In this document: positions 47,273 through 57,020 of the stretch, in pieces
Layout of the letters: each line of letters opens with the position of its first letter
Position numbering within the stretch: the first letter of the stretch is position 1
From: Abelmoschus esculentus
Lineage: Eukaryota > Streptophyta > Magnoliopsida > Malvales > Malvaceae
Direction: 5' to 3'
Length of the DNA: 64,000 bases
Assembly (NCBI GenBank): GCA_035048815.1
Contig: JAUCBN010000028.1
Coordinates: forward strand, 8,797,001 to 8,861,000
Notes under the pieces: model-generated
Seen by the model: only the letters and a program-made list of their open reading frames with translations
What the model was told of the DNA's origin: nothing
The model's database searches: none
Translations under genes and position numbers: made by a program

Positions 47273-48022
47273 AAAAAGCAGTTAAATATTTTAAATTAAG
47301 GGATTTGATAAAATGTTAAAACAAAATATACCCCTTAAAATATGGATTAAATTAAATTAAAATAGCACACATTATTTGAAATGAGCATAAAGCTCAAAAA
47401 CACCATTATTCAATTTTTGTTTTAAAATAAAGATAAAACAACATATTTTAAAAATTCATCAATTATTCATTTGAAAGATAAAATAAGAAAAAAAACAAAG
47501 ATTTTTATAACTAAAAAAAATTACTTTGAATAAATTTAAAATAAATAAATAAAGAGTAAGAGCAAAAAAATTACTTTTTTCAATAAAAATTTGAGAGCTC
47601 TCTGAAATTTTTAGATGCTTGTGAAGTGTTGTTACAAGAGTAGTGAAAAGGAATTGTGAGTGTGGTGTTTTGTGTCTTGTGGTGTGTATTTACAAGTGAA
47701 GCATGAGGGGCTTATATAGTAGTTTTCACGATCAAAATTAGAAGGGAAATCAAATTAAAATCACTCAAAATTGGGATCAAATCATCTAAAAATCCTTAAT
47801 TAGATTCTAATCTTTACTCTTTTCCTTATAACCAAGATTTATCCAAATATGAATTATATTTTTTCTTGTTAATTTGATCTCAGTCCATATTTTTTTTATC
47901 TTTTTCCCGATTTGAATTTGAGCTGCTTCTTTTTGCTTTTTTATTCAAAATCATCTTATCTTCTTTCCATTTTCTTTTATTTTTTAGTAAAAACGAGAAT
48001 CAATGAAAATCTAGTGATAACA
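47273..48022 (-). repeat. 5' LTR of the Tat-like element, outer part
   Basis: Matches 9313-10087 over its length (for example CAGTTAAATAT at 47279 and 9313, and the ATCTTATCTTCTTTC stretch near 47953 and 10023). Ends ..GATAACA at 48022, followed by GATTT. Confidence 0.8.
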
Positions 48023-48027
48023 GATTT

Positions 48028-48358
48028 TATTACACACTTTTCAGTATATACCGAAATTCTTACAAAAAGTGTAAGGATTTATGTACATATCAAATTCTTA
48101 CAAAATACATAGATTTTGATATATATATCAAATTTCTTATAAAAAGTATGAAAAATTCGATATATACAAAAAAGTGTACCAAAATTTTTTTTTATAAAAA
48201 AGCAGTATCTTCGATTTTTAAGACCATCGTTTCTTAGAACTACCTCGACTGAGAGATTCGTTGATTATTTTGAAAAATATAATCTCGTAAGTTTATGTAA
48301 AACTTACATGCTACAATTTATGTATGTTTCACATTCATTGATTATTTTAAAATAATTG
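48028..48358. other. target region of the nest, AT-rich, with local short repeats
   Basis: TTCAGTATATACCGAAATTC followed by AAAAAGTGTAAGGATTT (48040-48083) repeats the phrase that precedes the nest at 8788-8828. Further TATATCAAATT and AAAAAGT words follow, so the Tat-like element landed inside a small tandem-repeat tract. No gene is seen. Confidence 0.5.
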
Positions 48359-49170
48359 CACAAATACTCCCCTTATACTTTATTATTTTATTTAATGCGG
48401 TGTCTTTATTCTTTGATCATACAATGCACCCTTTATATTTTGTTTTTTTTTATTTTAAATTATCTCTGAGACTAACGATGTTAAATGATTGTATGATAGG
48501 GATATATAACACTTTTATATGATTTTATGTGTTATTTTTATAAAAAAATAAAATCAAAGGAATTTAAAATGATTTGATGTTTTTATTTTTTATGATTAAA
48601 TATAAAAGAAAAAAAAAAAGAAAAGAAATTAAAAAAATTATAGAGTTTTTCTTTTCCCGTCATCCACAAAATAAAAAATTATGTTTTGTTTACAAAACTA
48701 TAATCCATCAGAAAAAGAGTATTATATAAATTACAACGAAACCTTTTTTTATTTTAAGTAAAACAAGAAATTTTGTAATGGCGATTTCATTATATACCCA
48801 CGATGACAGAGAGTTTGATGGAGAAACAGTGGAAAAAATCGATGATCGTGAAGAAGAAGAGTTGCAGGTGTGAAAGGAAGAGACTAATTTAATAAAGAAA
48901 AAAGGTAAGGTTATCTTATGTCTTTTATTTATATGTTATTTTATCTTTTTATATAAAAAATAAGAAGGTTTAATTATTTCAAAATCTCTTTATTTTAAAT
49001 ATTTTATCAAAAGAAAATTATATATAATAATATAAGAGTGCCACACATTACTGTTATGTCATCATTTAATGTCGTTAATCTCAGTGAACAGTTTAAAATT
49101 CAAAAGTAAAATATATGGGTCACTTGTAATACTATATTGATAAAAATAACAAGGTATATAAGTATTTGTG
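48359..49170. mobile_element. foldback (MITE/MULE-like) inverted-repeat element
   Basis: Left end CACAAATACTCCCCTTATAC and right end GGTATATAAGTATTTGTG are inverted. The complementarity continues about 150 bp inward (GAGACTAACGATGTTAAATG near 48472 answered by CATTTAATGTCGTTAATCTC near 49063). The middle holds a 29-codon ATG frame at 48803, too short to call. Long arms and absence of coding sequence suggest a non-autonomous DNA element. Confidence 0.65.
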
Positions 49171-49946
49171 TTTTAAGGATAACTATATACTTAATACCTT
49201 ATTTTTATCGTGGGGACCGATACTCTATCTTTTTTAGCAAAATAATATATAGCATTATATTTTTAGTAAATTTGATTAAAGGTTGATTTTTTATAATTCG
49301 GTTCGAAATCAGTTAATTAGTCGAATTAATCGAATTATTATATATTAAATATTATATATATAGTCTAACTTTTAAAAAATTATAAAATGTTCATTAATTT
49401 TTTTATATTATAAAATGATCACTAAGTTTTTATTAAATTAGCATAAAACAAAAGTTAAATGGTTAAAAAATATTTTAACATAATTCAATGACTTATTATG
49501 TAATTTAATCAAAATTTATAATAAAGTTCGGTTCATTCGGTTAATTAACTAAAATAATTTTGCTTCATTTAATTCAGTTAAAGATAATTCAGTTCGGTTA
49601 ACGGTTAAGATTTAAAAAATTTCAGTTAATTCGGTTCGACCACCGTCGAATTTACCAAATGCACATCCTTATGTGCTAGAATATTTTCTTTGAAACTAAC
49701 AGTGAAGAAGTTAATATATATATATATATATGATTTAGGAATCATAGTCTCTATTTTAACTATGCTTGCTCTAATTTTTTAACATAAATTTTCACTTTAA
49801 GAATAATATTCTTGCCGTTAAATGTAACGTAAACGAACGCATTTATTAGTAATTAATTACTTTCGCTCTAACTTAAACAGAAACAATGTTATTTTTATTA
49901 TTAAATAATTTTATTAATGTTTAATATATAGAAAAGTATTGCCTTT
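49171..49946. other. intergenic with TTCGGTTAATTCGG-type repeat and (TA)n
   Basis: Words such as TTCGGTTAA, AATTCGGTTCG and GGTTAACGGTTAAG recur at 49300-49330 and 49525-49650 in an AT-rich background, a common dispersed plant repeat. A (AT)9 microsatellite is at 49714-49731. No gene is seen. Confidence 0.5.
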
Positions 49947-50015
49947 GGATCTGTGGCCCAATGGTAGCGCGTGTGACTCCAGATTAGAAGGTTCCGTGTT
50001 CAGAATCCCGATCCA
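49947..50015 (+). tRNA. tRNA-Trp (anticodon CCA), degenerate, probable pseudogene
   Basis: Reads GGATCTGTGGCCCAATGGTA then GCGCGTGTGACTCCAGATTA then GAAGG.., very close to plant tRNA-Trp through the D arm and anticodon arm, with CCA in the loop CTCCAGA. The 3' part is damaged: after TTC the T-arm 3' strand is missing about three to four bases, so the T stem cannot form, and the acceptor pairs in only about six of seven positions (GGATC with GATCC intact). The 69-nt length versus 72 expected agrees. A nuclear or organelle-derived copy are both possible. Confidence 0.65.
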
Positions 50016-50104
50016 TGTGGATAATTTTTTCCTTTTCTTGACCGAAGAATGAAACATCCTCACAAATTTATATGACATTGGTTGTTCGTGATATAAGACC
50101 ACAC

Positions 50105-50600
50105 ACTGGTCGAGTAAATTTTGTTTAAGTTATTTTGAGTTAATGAGTCATATTTTTATAATTTAAATTTTATTTAAAAAAATTTCGATCAATTTAAGAA
50201 ATTTAAGTCGAGTCGAGTCAAGTTTTTAAACTTTAAAAAATTTAATTATAATTATTTATCATATTATACTATAATTTGATACTAATTTAAATGTTTTTCT
50301 TTTATCATATAAGATATATATCTTTGTATATGATAATATTTTTTTCATATTTTTATATATTAATATATATATTAAAAAAAGTAAGAGATTCACCGTGAAC
50401 ATAAAAATAAATCTTTTAATTATTAAATTTTTTAGTTATTTGAGTTATTTGAATTTGTATTTTAGAATCCAAATTTTATTTAATTTTTTTGAGTTGAGCC
50501 GAGTTTATAAAATATCAGTCGAGTCAAAACAAGACAAATATTTTTACCTTTAGTCGAATTAATTTATTCAATTTTTTCGAGTCGAATCTAATTTTATTCA
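50105..50600. repeat. CGAG-rich dispersed repeat fragment (second copy)
   Basis: TCGAGTAAATTTTG at 50109, GTCGAGTCGAGTCAAG near 50207, then AT-rich sequence and GTTGAGCCGAGTTTATAAAA near 50492 and TTTTTTCGAGTCGAATC near 50572. Same vocabulary as 1-425. No coding capacity. Confidence 0.5.
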
Positions 50601-51546
50601 TTTAACTTTGAACGGTGTTTTTTTAAGTTGAAATATATGTATTTCGTTCGTCTTATTACATTATCTTAATTTGACGTTAAAGAATTTCATAGAAATCCTA
50701 TATTTTCTTTTCGTTTTTAAAAAAGAAAAATGAAAACCTTTTGTTTTGTTTCCATCTTCAAGTCTTACAGGCTATGACAAGTCGGTGTGGGGTGCAAGAG
50801 GGGCAATCGGTATACATAGGGTTCAAGGTTAAAAAAAAAATAGGAAAATCCTGCTGGGCGGGGATGTTGACTATCGATGGAAATAACATAGACTGAACTT
50901 CATATTTCTTGAAATCCAGTGTGTCTTCTAAGCTGGAGTACATGATTATTTATAAGGTTTATGAAGAGCTCAACTCTGCTAATAACCATTACTAACAAAC
51001 TCTAACAACTATAATATTTGAGGAGCTTAACTATTTTTCTAATATTTTTCTTGTTTCTTTAATTTCTAAGAATTGTCAAACACACAGCTCATGTCTAAAT
51101 TCAAGAAACTGAGCTAGTAAAATTGACTTGGTGAGTACATCTGCTATTTGACTTGAAGCTGGAACATAGCTGACCTATAAAGCTTGCGTCAAGATTTGAA
51201 ATCAATGGTTTTTTATCTGATTTGATAGGGATGGATTTTTATTACAAAAGTCAGATTCAATTCGGGATATTAAAAAATAAGATTTTGGTCAAGTCAGGTC
51301 AGTTCGGATTTAGGATAAAAAATTTTCACCTAGCTTGATATTTTTAAATATAATATTTAATATTTTTTAATTTTTATCGGTTTGAGTCAAGTGTTTTTAT
51401 TAAAATATCATGGTTGGATTTTTTTATTATATTTGGTTGAATAGAGTAAAATATATTAACGTCGAGTCAGGATCGGTGCGAATATTTTAATTTTCGGGGT
51501 GGGTTCGGGACAGCCAAAAACTCGTCCCGTCCGGTTGTCGTCCCTA
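50601..51546. other. intergenic
   Basis: AT-rich. From about 51190 to 51545, phrases such as GGTCAAGTCAGGTCAG, GGTTCGGGACAGCC and CCCGTCCGGTTGTCG mark another common dispersed plant repeat. The small minus frame at 50758-50943 has no recognisable domain. Confidence 0.45.
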
Positions 51547-52180
51547 GTACCTGAATTATATATTTTTTCTCAAATTAATACTTAAAGAATCTTTACTCTC
51601 AAATTGGTACTTGAACTTTAATTTTATTCGTCGTTTTGATATTTTTATTAAAAATTTAGTCTTAAAAACTCACACATTCTATCAATTTGATATCATTTCA
51701 AAATAATTCGATAAATTTAGCCCTTAATATTTAAAATTACATAAATTTAATAAAATAATATGATGTTATCAAATCAAGTGAGTATATAAGATTAAAGAAA
51801 TAATTAAACAATTACATTTTACGATAAAATAATAAGTTATTGTTAAACTTTTATTATACCAGAAAAGTAATGTTAATATTTTTGAGAGAAGAACAAACAA
51901 TTTAGGAGAATAACAAAAAAATATTTTGATAGAATTTATGAATATAAAGTGTTAAATTTATTGATTTGTTTCAAACGAAGACTAAATTAATAGGATGTAT
52001 AAATTTTTGTACCAACTTGGAAGAATATGTCTAGTTCAAGTATCAACTTGAGAATAAATTTTTTTAAGTACTAACTTAAGAGAATATGCTTAATTTAGAT
52101 ACCAATTTGAAAGTAAAAATTTATTAAATACTAACTTGAGAGAATAATCCTAATTAAAATACCAAGTGTATATTTTAGCC
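51547..52180. mobile_element. inverted-repeat element with CAAATTGGTACTTGAA arms
   Basis: Left arm 51547-51625 (TCTCAAATTAATACTTAAAG, CTCAAATTGGTACTTGAACT) is answered at 52020-52180 by TACCAACTTG, ATACCAATTTGAAAG and TACTAACTTGAGAG words in inverted orientation, several times over. Interior non-coding. A Mutator-like or foldback non-autonomous element is likely. Confidence 0.55.
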
Positions 52181-52361
52181 TTTTGTGTATAGTTTTAAAC
52201 AATTTTCTTTTTAAACGCTTTTACAAATAATATGCTATTAATAGTTTAACATTCTGCTCATTGATTTTATCAATATAATTTTATTTTTATCGATATAGAT
52301 TAGCCCAAGCGATAAGCACAACTTAGTTTCGTTTAAATAAGTATCGAGTTCAAGGTATTGT

Positions 52362-52634
52362 GTTACGGGCATAATTCTTGAAGCACCTGAAGTTGCAAGC
52401 GACGAAACCAATTCTGCAAGAGAGAAAGTCGGAACATGTAAGAGTGCTAGAGAGAAAAAGGCACCAACAGCTCTAACTGATTTTGTGGTTTACTGAGTTG
52501 TTTCTAGAATAAATAACTATACCTACTCTATGAAATGTATGAAAAAACTGTAGAAACTTTCTCCCTTCAATCCAAACTTTCTTCATTCCTTCTCTCAAGT
52601 TTTCAGAAAATCTATTATTAGCGAGAATCTAACA
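52362..52634 (+). repeat. 5' LTR of the chromovirus-like element
   Basis: TGTTACGGGCATAATT..TCTAACA. About 94% identical by eye to 55614-55887, most differences being transitions. Contains a short TATACC / TAAATAACTATACC promoter-like zone near 52510. Confidence 0.92.
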
Positions 52635-52659
52635 TTGGTGCTTTCATCGAGTTGTCACC

Positions 52660-55600
52660 ATGGTCAACAACACCAAAGCTATCAAGGCTCTTAAGATACT
52701 TCAGCCCGCCATGAACAGACCTTGGCTACTTTTCAATCGACAACCACTAACAATACCCCAAGCTTTGCAAGATGTCTTGCGACAGCTAACCACCATTTCG
52801 GAGCAGCTTGGCCAATCATCCCAGCCGATTTCCACCCACTAATGTTGTTGAATATTTTAGACTACAGCTTCAGTCAGAGAATGTGTTGGATCACAAAGAG
52901 CCTAATGAGGAAATCAACGACTTGCTGCGGGATTTTGTATCCATGTTTGAGCCTCTAACAATATTACCGCCTTCTTGGAACACTGATCATGTCATTCATT
53001 TAAAACTCAGCTCCAAACCCGTAAATGTTCGCCCCTATCGTTATCCTCATTTCCAAAAGGGTGAGATTGAACGTCAAGTCCGATAGATGCTCGATCACTA
53101 ATTTATTCAATGCAACATTTCCCCTTTCTCATCTTTTGTGTTATTCTTAAAAAAAAGGATGAAACTTGGCGTTTTTGTGTAGACTATCGTGCCCTCAATG
53201 CCATCACGGTGAAGGATAAATTTCCAATACCTACTATCGATGAATTATTTGATGAGTTGGGTGAGTCCCAATTTTTCCCGAAATTGGATCTCTTGGTTGG
53301 CTATCATCATATTAGATTGCAACCAGAGGATGTACATAAGACTGTTTTTCGAACACAAGAAGGTTATTATAAGTTCTGTGTGATGTCGTTCGGGCTCACC
53401 AACTCTTTTCGATTTTCAAGCTACTATGAATCAGCTCTTTCAACCATTCTTACGTAAATTTATATTGGTTTTTTTGGATGATATTCTTGTTTATAGCAAA
53501 ACTTGGTCCGAGCATTTACATCATCTTCGAAAGTGTTACGTGTTTTGTATGATCATAATCTAGTGACTAAACGCTCAAAATGTTTGTTTGGACAGGAATC
53601 AGATGAATATTTTGGGCATGTTCTGTCCAGAGATGGATTAGCTAGGGATCCAAGTGAGGTTAAGGCGATTCAAGAATGGTCAATTCCTACTACTGTCAAG
53701 GATGTCTGTTTGTTCTTCGGTATAACCGGTTACTATCGTCGCTTCATTAGTGGTTTTGCAAACATCACAGCAGCCTTATCTAACCTCCTCCGTCATGGTA
53801 AAGAATTTCAGTGGACCCAAGAAGCACACACAACGTTTGATCAGTTAAAGGTTTGCTTGAGTAGTGCACCCCGATTTTAGGCTTACCAGAATTTTACGAG
53901 CCCTTTATGGTAGAGACAGATGCCTTAGGAGTTGGGATTATCGCAGTATTAACATAATAAAATCGACCATTGATGTTTTCTAGTCAAAAGCTTAGTCCAA
54001 GAATGTAGGTGGCATAGACTTATCACCGCGAGATGTTCGCTATTACTCAAGCAATTCGCAAATTGCGTCAATACTTACTAGGGCATAGATTCATTATTCT
54101 CACCGATCAACAATCCTTGAAAGAGCTCACATAGCAAACAATATAAACCCCAGAACAACAACATTGGCTCGCAAAATTGATTGGGTTTGATTTCGAGATA
54201 TGTTACCATCCGTGCCGTTTAAATTCAACAGCGGATATTTTGTCAAAAGAATTTCAAGCGATGTGCATGTCCATTACCCAAACTACATTTGGGGTTCTTG
54301 AGGATATTCGAGCTGCCACAAAGGTTGGCACTCATCTTCAGTCCATACGGGAACAATTGCACCATAGAAATCCTGATTATGTAGCATGTGCTGAAGCGGA
54401 GGGTTTGTTATTGTGGCGAGGCAGAATTGTGGTGCCATTTGAAAGTGCCTTCAGGTCCCGGTTGTTACGCGAATTTCATCAGTCGACAATCGGGGGTCAT
54501 TCTGGGGTTCTTCGAACTTTTTATAGATTGAAAGCTAGCTTCTATTGGACAAATATGAGTCGTGATGTACGTTGGTTTGTCAACAAATGCCAAACATGCC
54601 AAAGGATGAAGAGCGACAACATTGCAGCTACTGGTTTGCTTCAATTGTTAACCATTCCTAACTAGATGTTTGAAGATATTGCTTTAGATTTTATCAATGG
54701 GTTGCCAAATTCGAATGGAAAAGAAGTCATTTTAGTGGTCGTCGATCATTTAACCAAGTATGGTTATTTTTTGCTTTACCTCACCATTTCACTGTTGAGT
54801 ACGTAGCTAAAGTGATGATTCAAGGGGTAGTTAAGCTACATGGTATTCCTCGATCCATGGTAAGATATTGTGATCGAATTTTTGTCAGTACATTATGGAA
54901 GGAAATGACGCATCTACAAGGAACGAAGTTGTGCATGAGGTTGACTTATCACCCTCAATCTGACGGTCAAACTGAAGCTCTCAATCGTTGTTTGGAAATT
55001 TATCTGCGTTGCTTAGCCGGACATGAACCATAACAGTGGGAAAAATTCTTAGCGCCGGCAAAATACTGGTATAATACTTCTTATCAAGCTTCTGGAAATA
55101 TGACACCATTTAAGACATTGTATGGGAGAGATCCACTGATAATGGTAAATTACCTTGAAGGAAGCACTAATAACGATCATGTGGTAAGAGAACTGCAGGA
55201 AAGGGATGTCATAATGTGCGAGTTGAAGAACAGCCTGAATCCTGCACAAATTCGTATAAAAATTTAAGCTGACAAACATCACCGTGAAGTTGAACTTACA
55301 GAAGGGTCAAGGGCGTTTGTGCGGCTTCAAACGTATCATCAATTATCACTATACCTCCAACGCAATCAGAAACTCAAACCATGATTTTTTGGCCCCTATC
55401 GTGTGTTGCAAAGGGTCGGACCAATGACATATAAACTGGATTTACCAAAACCCGCATACACCCAGTATTTCATGTGTCGCAACTCAAGACATGTCACGGC
55501 CAGGCATCCGAGCAAGTTACTCCATTACCATTATTATCGGACAACATCTCACATGCTACCATACTACAACAACCGAACCTCAAGGACAAGGTTCTTCCCA

Positions 55601-55749
55601 ATGGGAAAGGTGATGTTACGGGCATAATTCCAGAAGCACCTGAAGTTGCAAGCGAGGAAACCAATTTTACAGGAGAGAAAGTCGAAACATGTAAGAGTGC
55701 TAGGGAGAAAAAGGCGCCAACAGCTCTAACTGATTTTGTGGTTTACTGA
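52660..55749 (+). pseudogene. gypsy gag-start/pol polyprotein (broken)
   Basis: MVNNTKAIKALKILQPAMNR at 52660 is a gag-type start. It runs after a deletion into reverse transcriptase: PVNVRPYRYPHFQKGEIE (53018), KKDETWRFCVDYRALNAITV (53152), KLDLLVGYHHIRLQPEDVHK (53283), FLDDILVYSK (53474). Then RNase H (YYRRFISGF.., QAIRKLRQYLLG..), integrase finger (FHQSTIGGHSGVLRTFYRLK, CQTCQRMKSDN), core (LVVVDHLTKY, YHPQSDGQTEALNRCLE at 54945) and a C-terminal LDLPKPAY zone. The last frame continues through the polypurine tract into the 3' LTR and stops at 55749. Several stops and shifts (for example near 53085, 53455, 53880, 54663 and 55033). Confidence 0.85.
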
Positions 55750-55887
55750 GTTGTTTCTAGAATAAATAACTATACCTACTCTATGAAATGTATGAAAAAG
55801 TTGTAGAAACTTTCTCCCTTCAATCCAAACTTTCTTCTTTCCTTCTCTCAAGTTTTTAGAAAATCTATTGTCAGCGAGAATTTAACA
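55614..55887 (+). repeat. 3' LTR of the chromovirus-like element
   Basis: Follows the purine-rich AATGGGAAAGGTGA. Its first 136 bp are also read in frame as the pol C-terminus. Ends TTTAACA before TATTG. Confidence 0.92.
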
Positions 55888-56567
55888 TATTGTATATGCA
55901 AAAACTTTTTATTGGGCATCAAAATTATGTGTGATGCATGTCAGTCCAAATTAATTAGGGTGAAACTTAAAAAATAAAAAAAAAATAAAAATTTCCTATA
56001 ATTTTGAAACTAATTTGATATTTATGTCTAAAAATTAATATTTATTAAGGTGATCTTATATTATCTAAATTTTAATTATTTTTATATTTATTTTTAAACT
56101 GATGAACGAGGATAAATAATTGGTGAAGATATCCATTTATCTTCTGTCAATTATGAAAAATATTTAATTTTAAAATTTTACTCGACGTAAAAGAATGCTA
56201 TATCAGTTTATTAATATACTTATGGTTTGCAATCCTTATGTAATAAAAGGAATGGTTAGATATTTATAATTTAACAAAATTTAACTTGTCTGATTTACGT
56301 GAATAAATCAAACCATAAAAAGTATTCGAATCTTTGGAATCAAATAATCTATTAGTTAATTCCAAATTGTTTCTAAGTTGAACATATAATTTATGCTGTT
56401 TTAGCTATCTAATCTTGTTTATAACAAATAATTAAAAACAATGAATTTCAAACTCAGCAAGGCCATAGCTTTTGCTTCAATCATTGAAACAAACAAACAA
56501 ATAAATGATGCGCAGAATTCCTTTTTGTTGTTGTTGACTCTTTACACAAATCAAGAACCCTAGAAAA
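55888..56567. other. intergenic, 3' flank of the membrane-protein gene
   Basis: AT-rich, no coding signal. Includes the 3' UTR of the minus-strand gene ending at 56568. ATAAATGATG-type A-rich words near 56500 could contain the polyadenylation signal, but none is certain. Confidence 0.45.
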
Positions 56568-57020
56568 TCACTTGCTATTGCTAATAGGGACTAAACTGTT
56601 AAGATTCCCATTGTTGTTGGTATGATCAATGGAACGGGATGATCTGATTCGAATCAAATAAACAAAACCAGAAACAGTCAACAAAGACACACCCGTGATA
56701 CCACAAACCAAGCTTCCAAACAGTAATACCTGTCGCACGTGATCGCTTCCATGCCGATTCCCGCCGCCGCCCCACCAAGAGCCGTCGGAGGAGGAATTCA
56801 AGGCATTCGGGAACGACACCGTGGACGGAGAGGAGGAAGAGTTGGATGCTGCTCCGAAGAAGGACATGGCGTCCGGGGAGTTGAGTTGCCCCGTCGGCGG
56901 CAGGCTTTGGTAGCCCAAACCGTGATCGGAGGGTCTTAGGTCCCTCGCCGTTGAATCGGCGATGAGTAAGGAGAGTAGGGTGACGGCAGCGGCGATTGTT
57001 CTTGCGTGGAAAGAAGGCAT
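56568..57020 (-). CDS. small secretory-pathway single-pass membrane protein, plant-specific, unknown function
   Basis: Intronless, 150 aa from the ATG at 57020 to the TGA at 56568. Residues 1-25 form a signal peptide (MPSFHARTIAAAVTLLSLLI then ADSTA), probably cut before RDLRPSDHGL. The ectodomain is rich in S, N and P with NSS sequons at N60 and N75 and a WW pair followed by GGGG. A transmembrane segment lies at about 96-123 (QVLLFGSLVCGITGVSLLTV and on), then a basic anchor RIRSS and a short cytosolic tail. I chose the internal ATG because the signal peptide starts there; the frame is open further upstream to 57125 but reads like UTR. Local GC content is much higher than in the surroundings, typical of a real exon. 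The RDLRPSDHG / MSFFG / SWW / DHVRQVLL layout recalls unnamed plant transmembrane proteins. Confidence 0.8.
   Translation of the reverse strand: MPSFHARTIAAAVTLLSLLIADSTARDLRPSDHGLGYQSLPPTGQLNSPDAMSFFGAASNSSSSPSTVSFPNALNSSSDGSWWGGGGNRHGSDHVRQVLLFGSLVCGITGVSLLTVSGFVYLIRIRSSRSIDHTNNNGNLNSLVPISNSK

Larger units (their letters stand above)
8829..48022 (-). mobile_element. Tat/Ogre-like Ty3/gypsy retrotransposon carrying all nested insertions
   Basis: Boundaries are TG...CA with GATTT at 8824-8828 and again at 48023-48027, a perfect 5-bp target duplication across 39.2 kb. The 3' LTR is 8829-10087. The 5' LTR is split into 30046-30220 and 47273-48022. A primer-binding site lies at 30025-30042, directly inside the 5' LTR. 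Remnants of gag (13380-13996) and the integrase C-terminus (11690-12135) are on the minus strand, and a minisatellite sits between integrase and the 3' LTR, as is typical of Tat/Ogre elements. Removing the Athila-like insertion restores a readable minus-strand junction (MVTDLDKAIRRPK). Protease and reverse transcriptase are not seen, so the element was internally deleted as well as split. Confidence 0.8.
52362..55887 (+). mobile_element. Ty3/gypsy chromovirus-like element with short LTRs, internally deleted
   Basis: Perfect TATTG duplication (52357-52361 and 55888-55892). LTRs 52362-52634 and 55614-55887 (273/274 bp) differ at about 16 positions by eye. Primer site TTGGTGCTTTCATCGAG follows the 5' LTR. 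The interior holds a fragment of gag start, then reverse transcriptase, RNase H and integrase in gypsy order. No zinc-knuckle gag or protease is seen, so about 1-1.5 kb is missing. Short LTRs and this primer site suggest the Reina-type chromovirus group; that lineage call is by recollection. Confidence 0.85.

Noticed and set aside
48803..48892. 29-codon ATG frame MTESLMEKQW..
   Set aside because: Lysine-rich and short, inside a foldback element, no similarity recognised.
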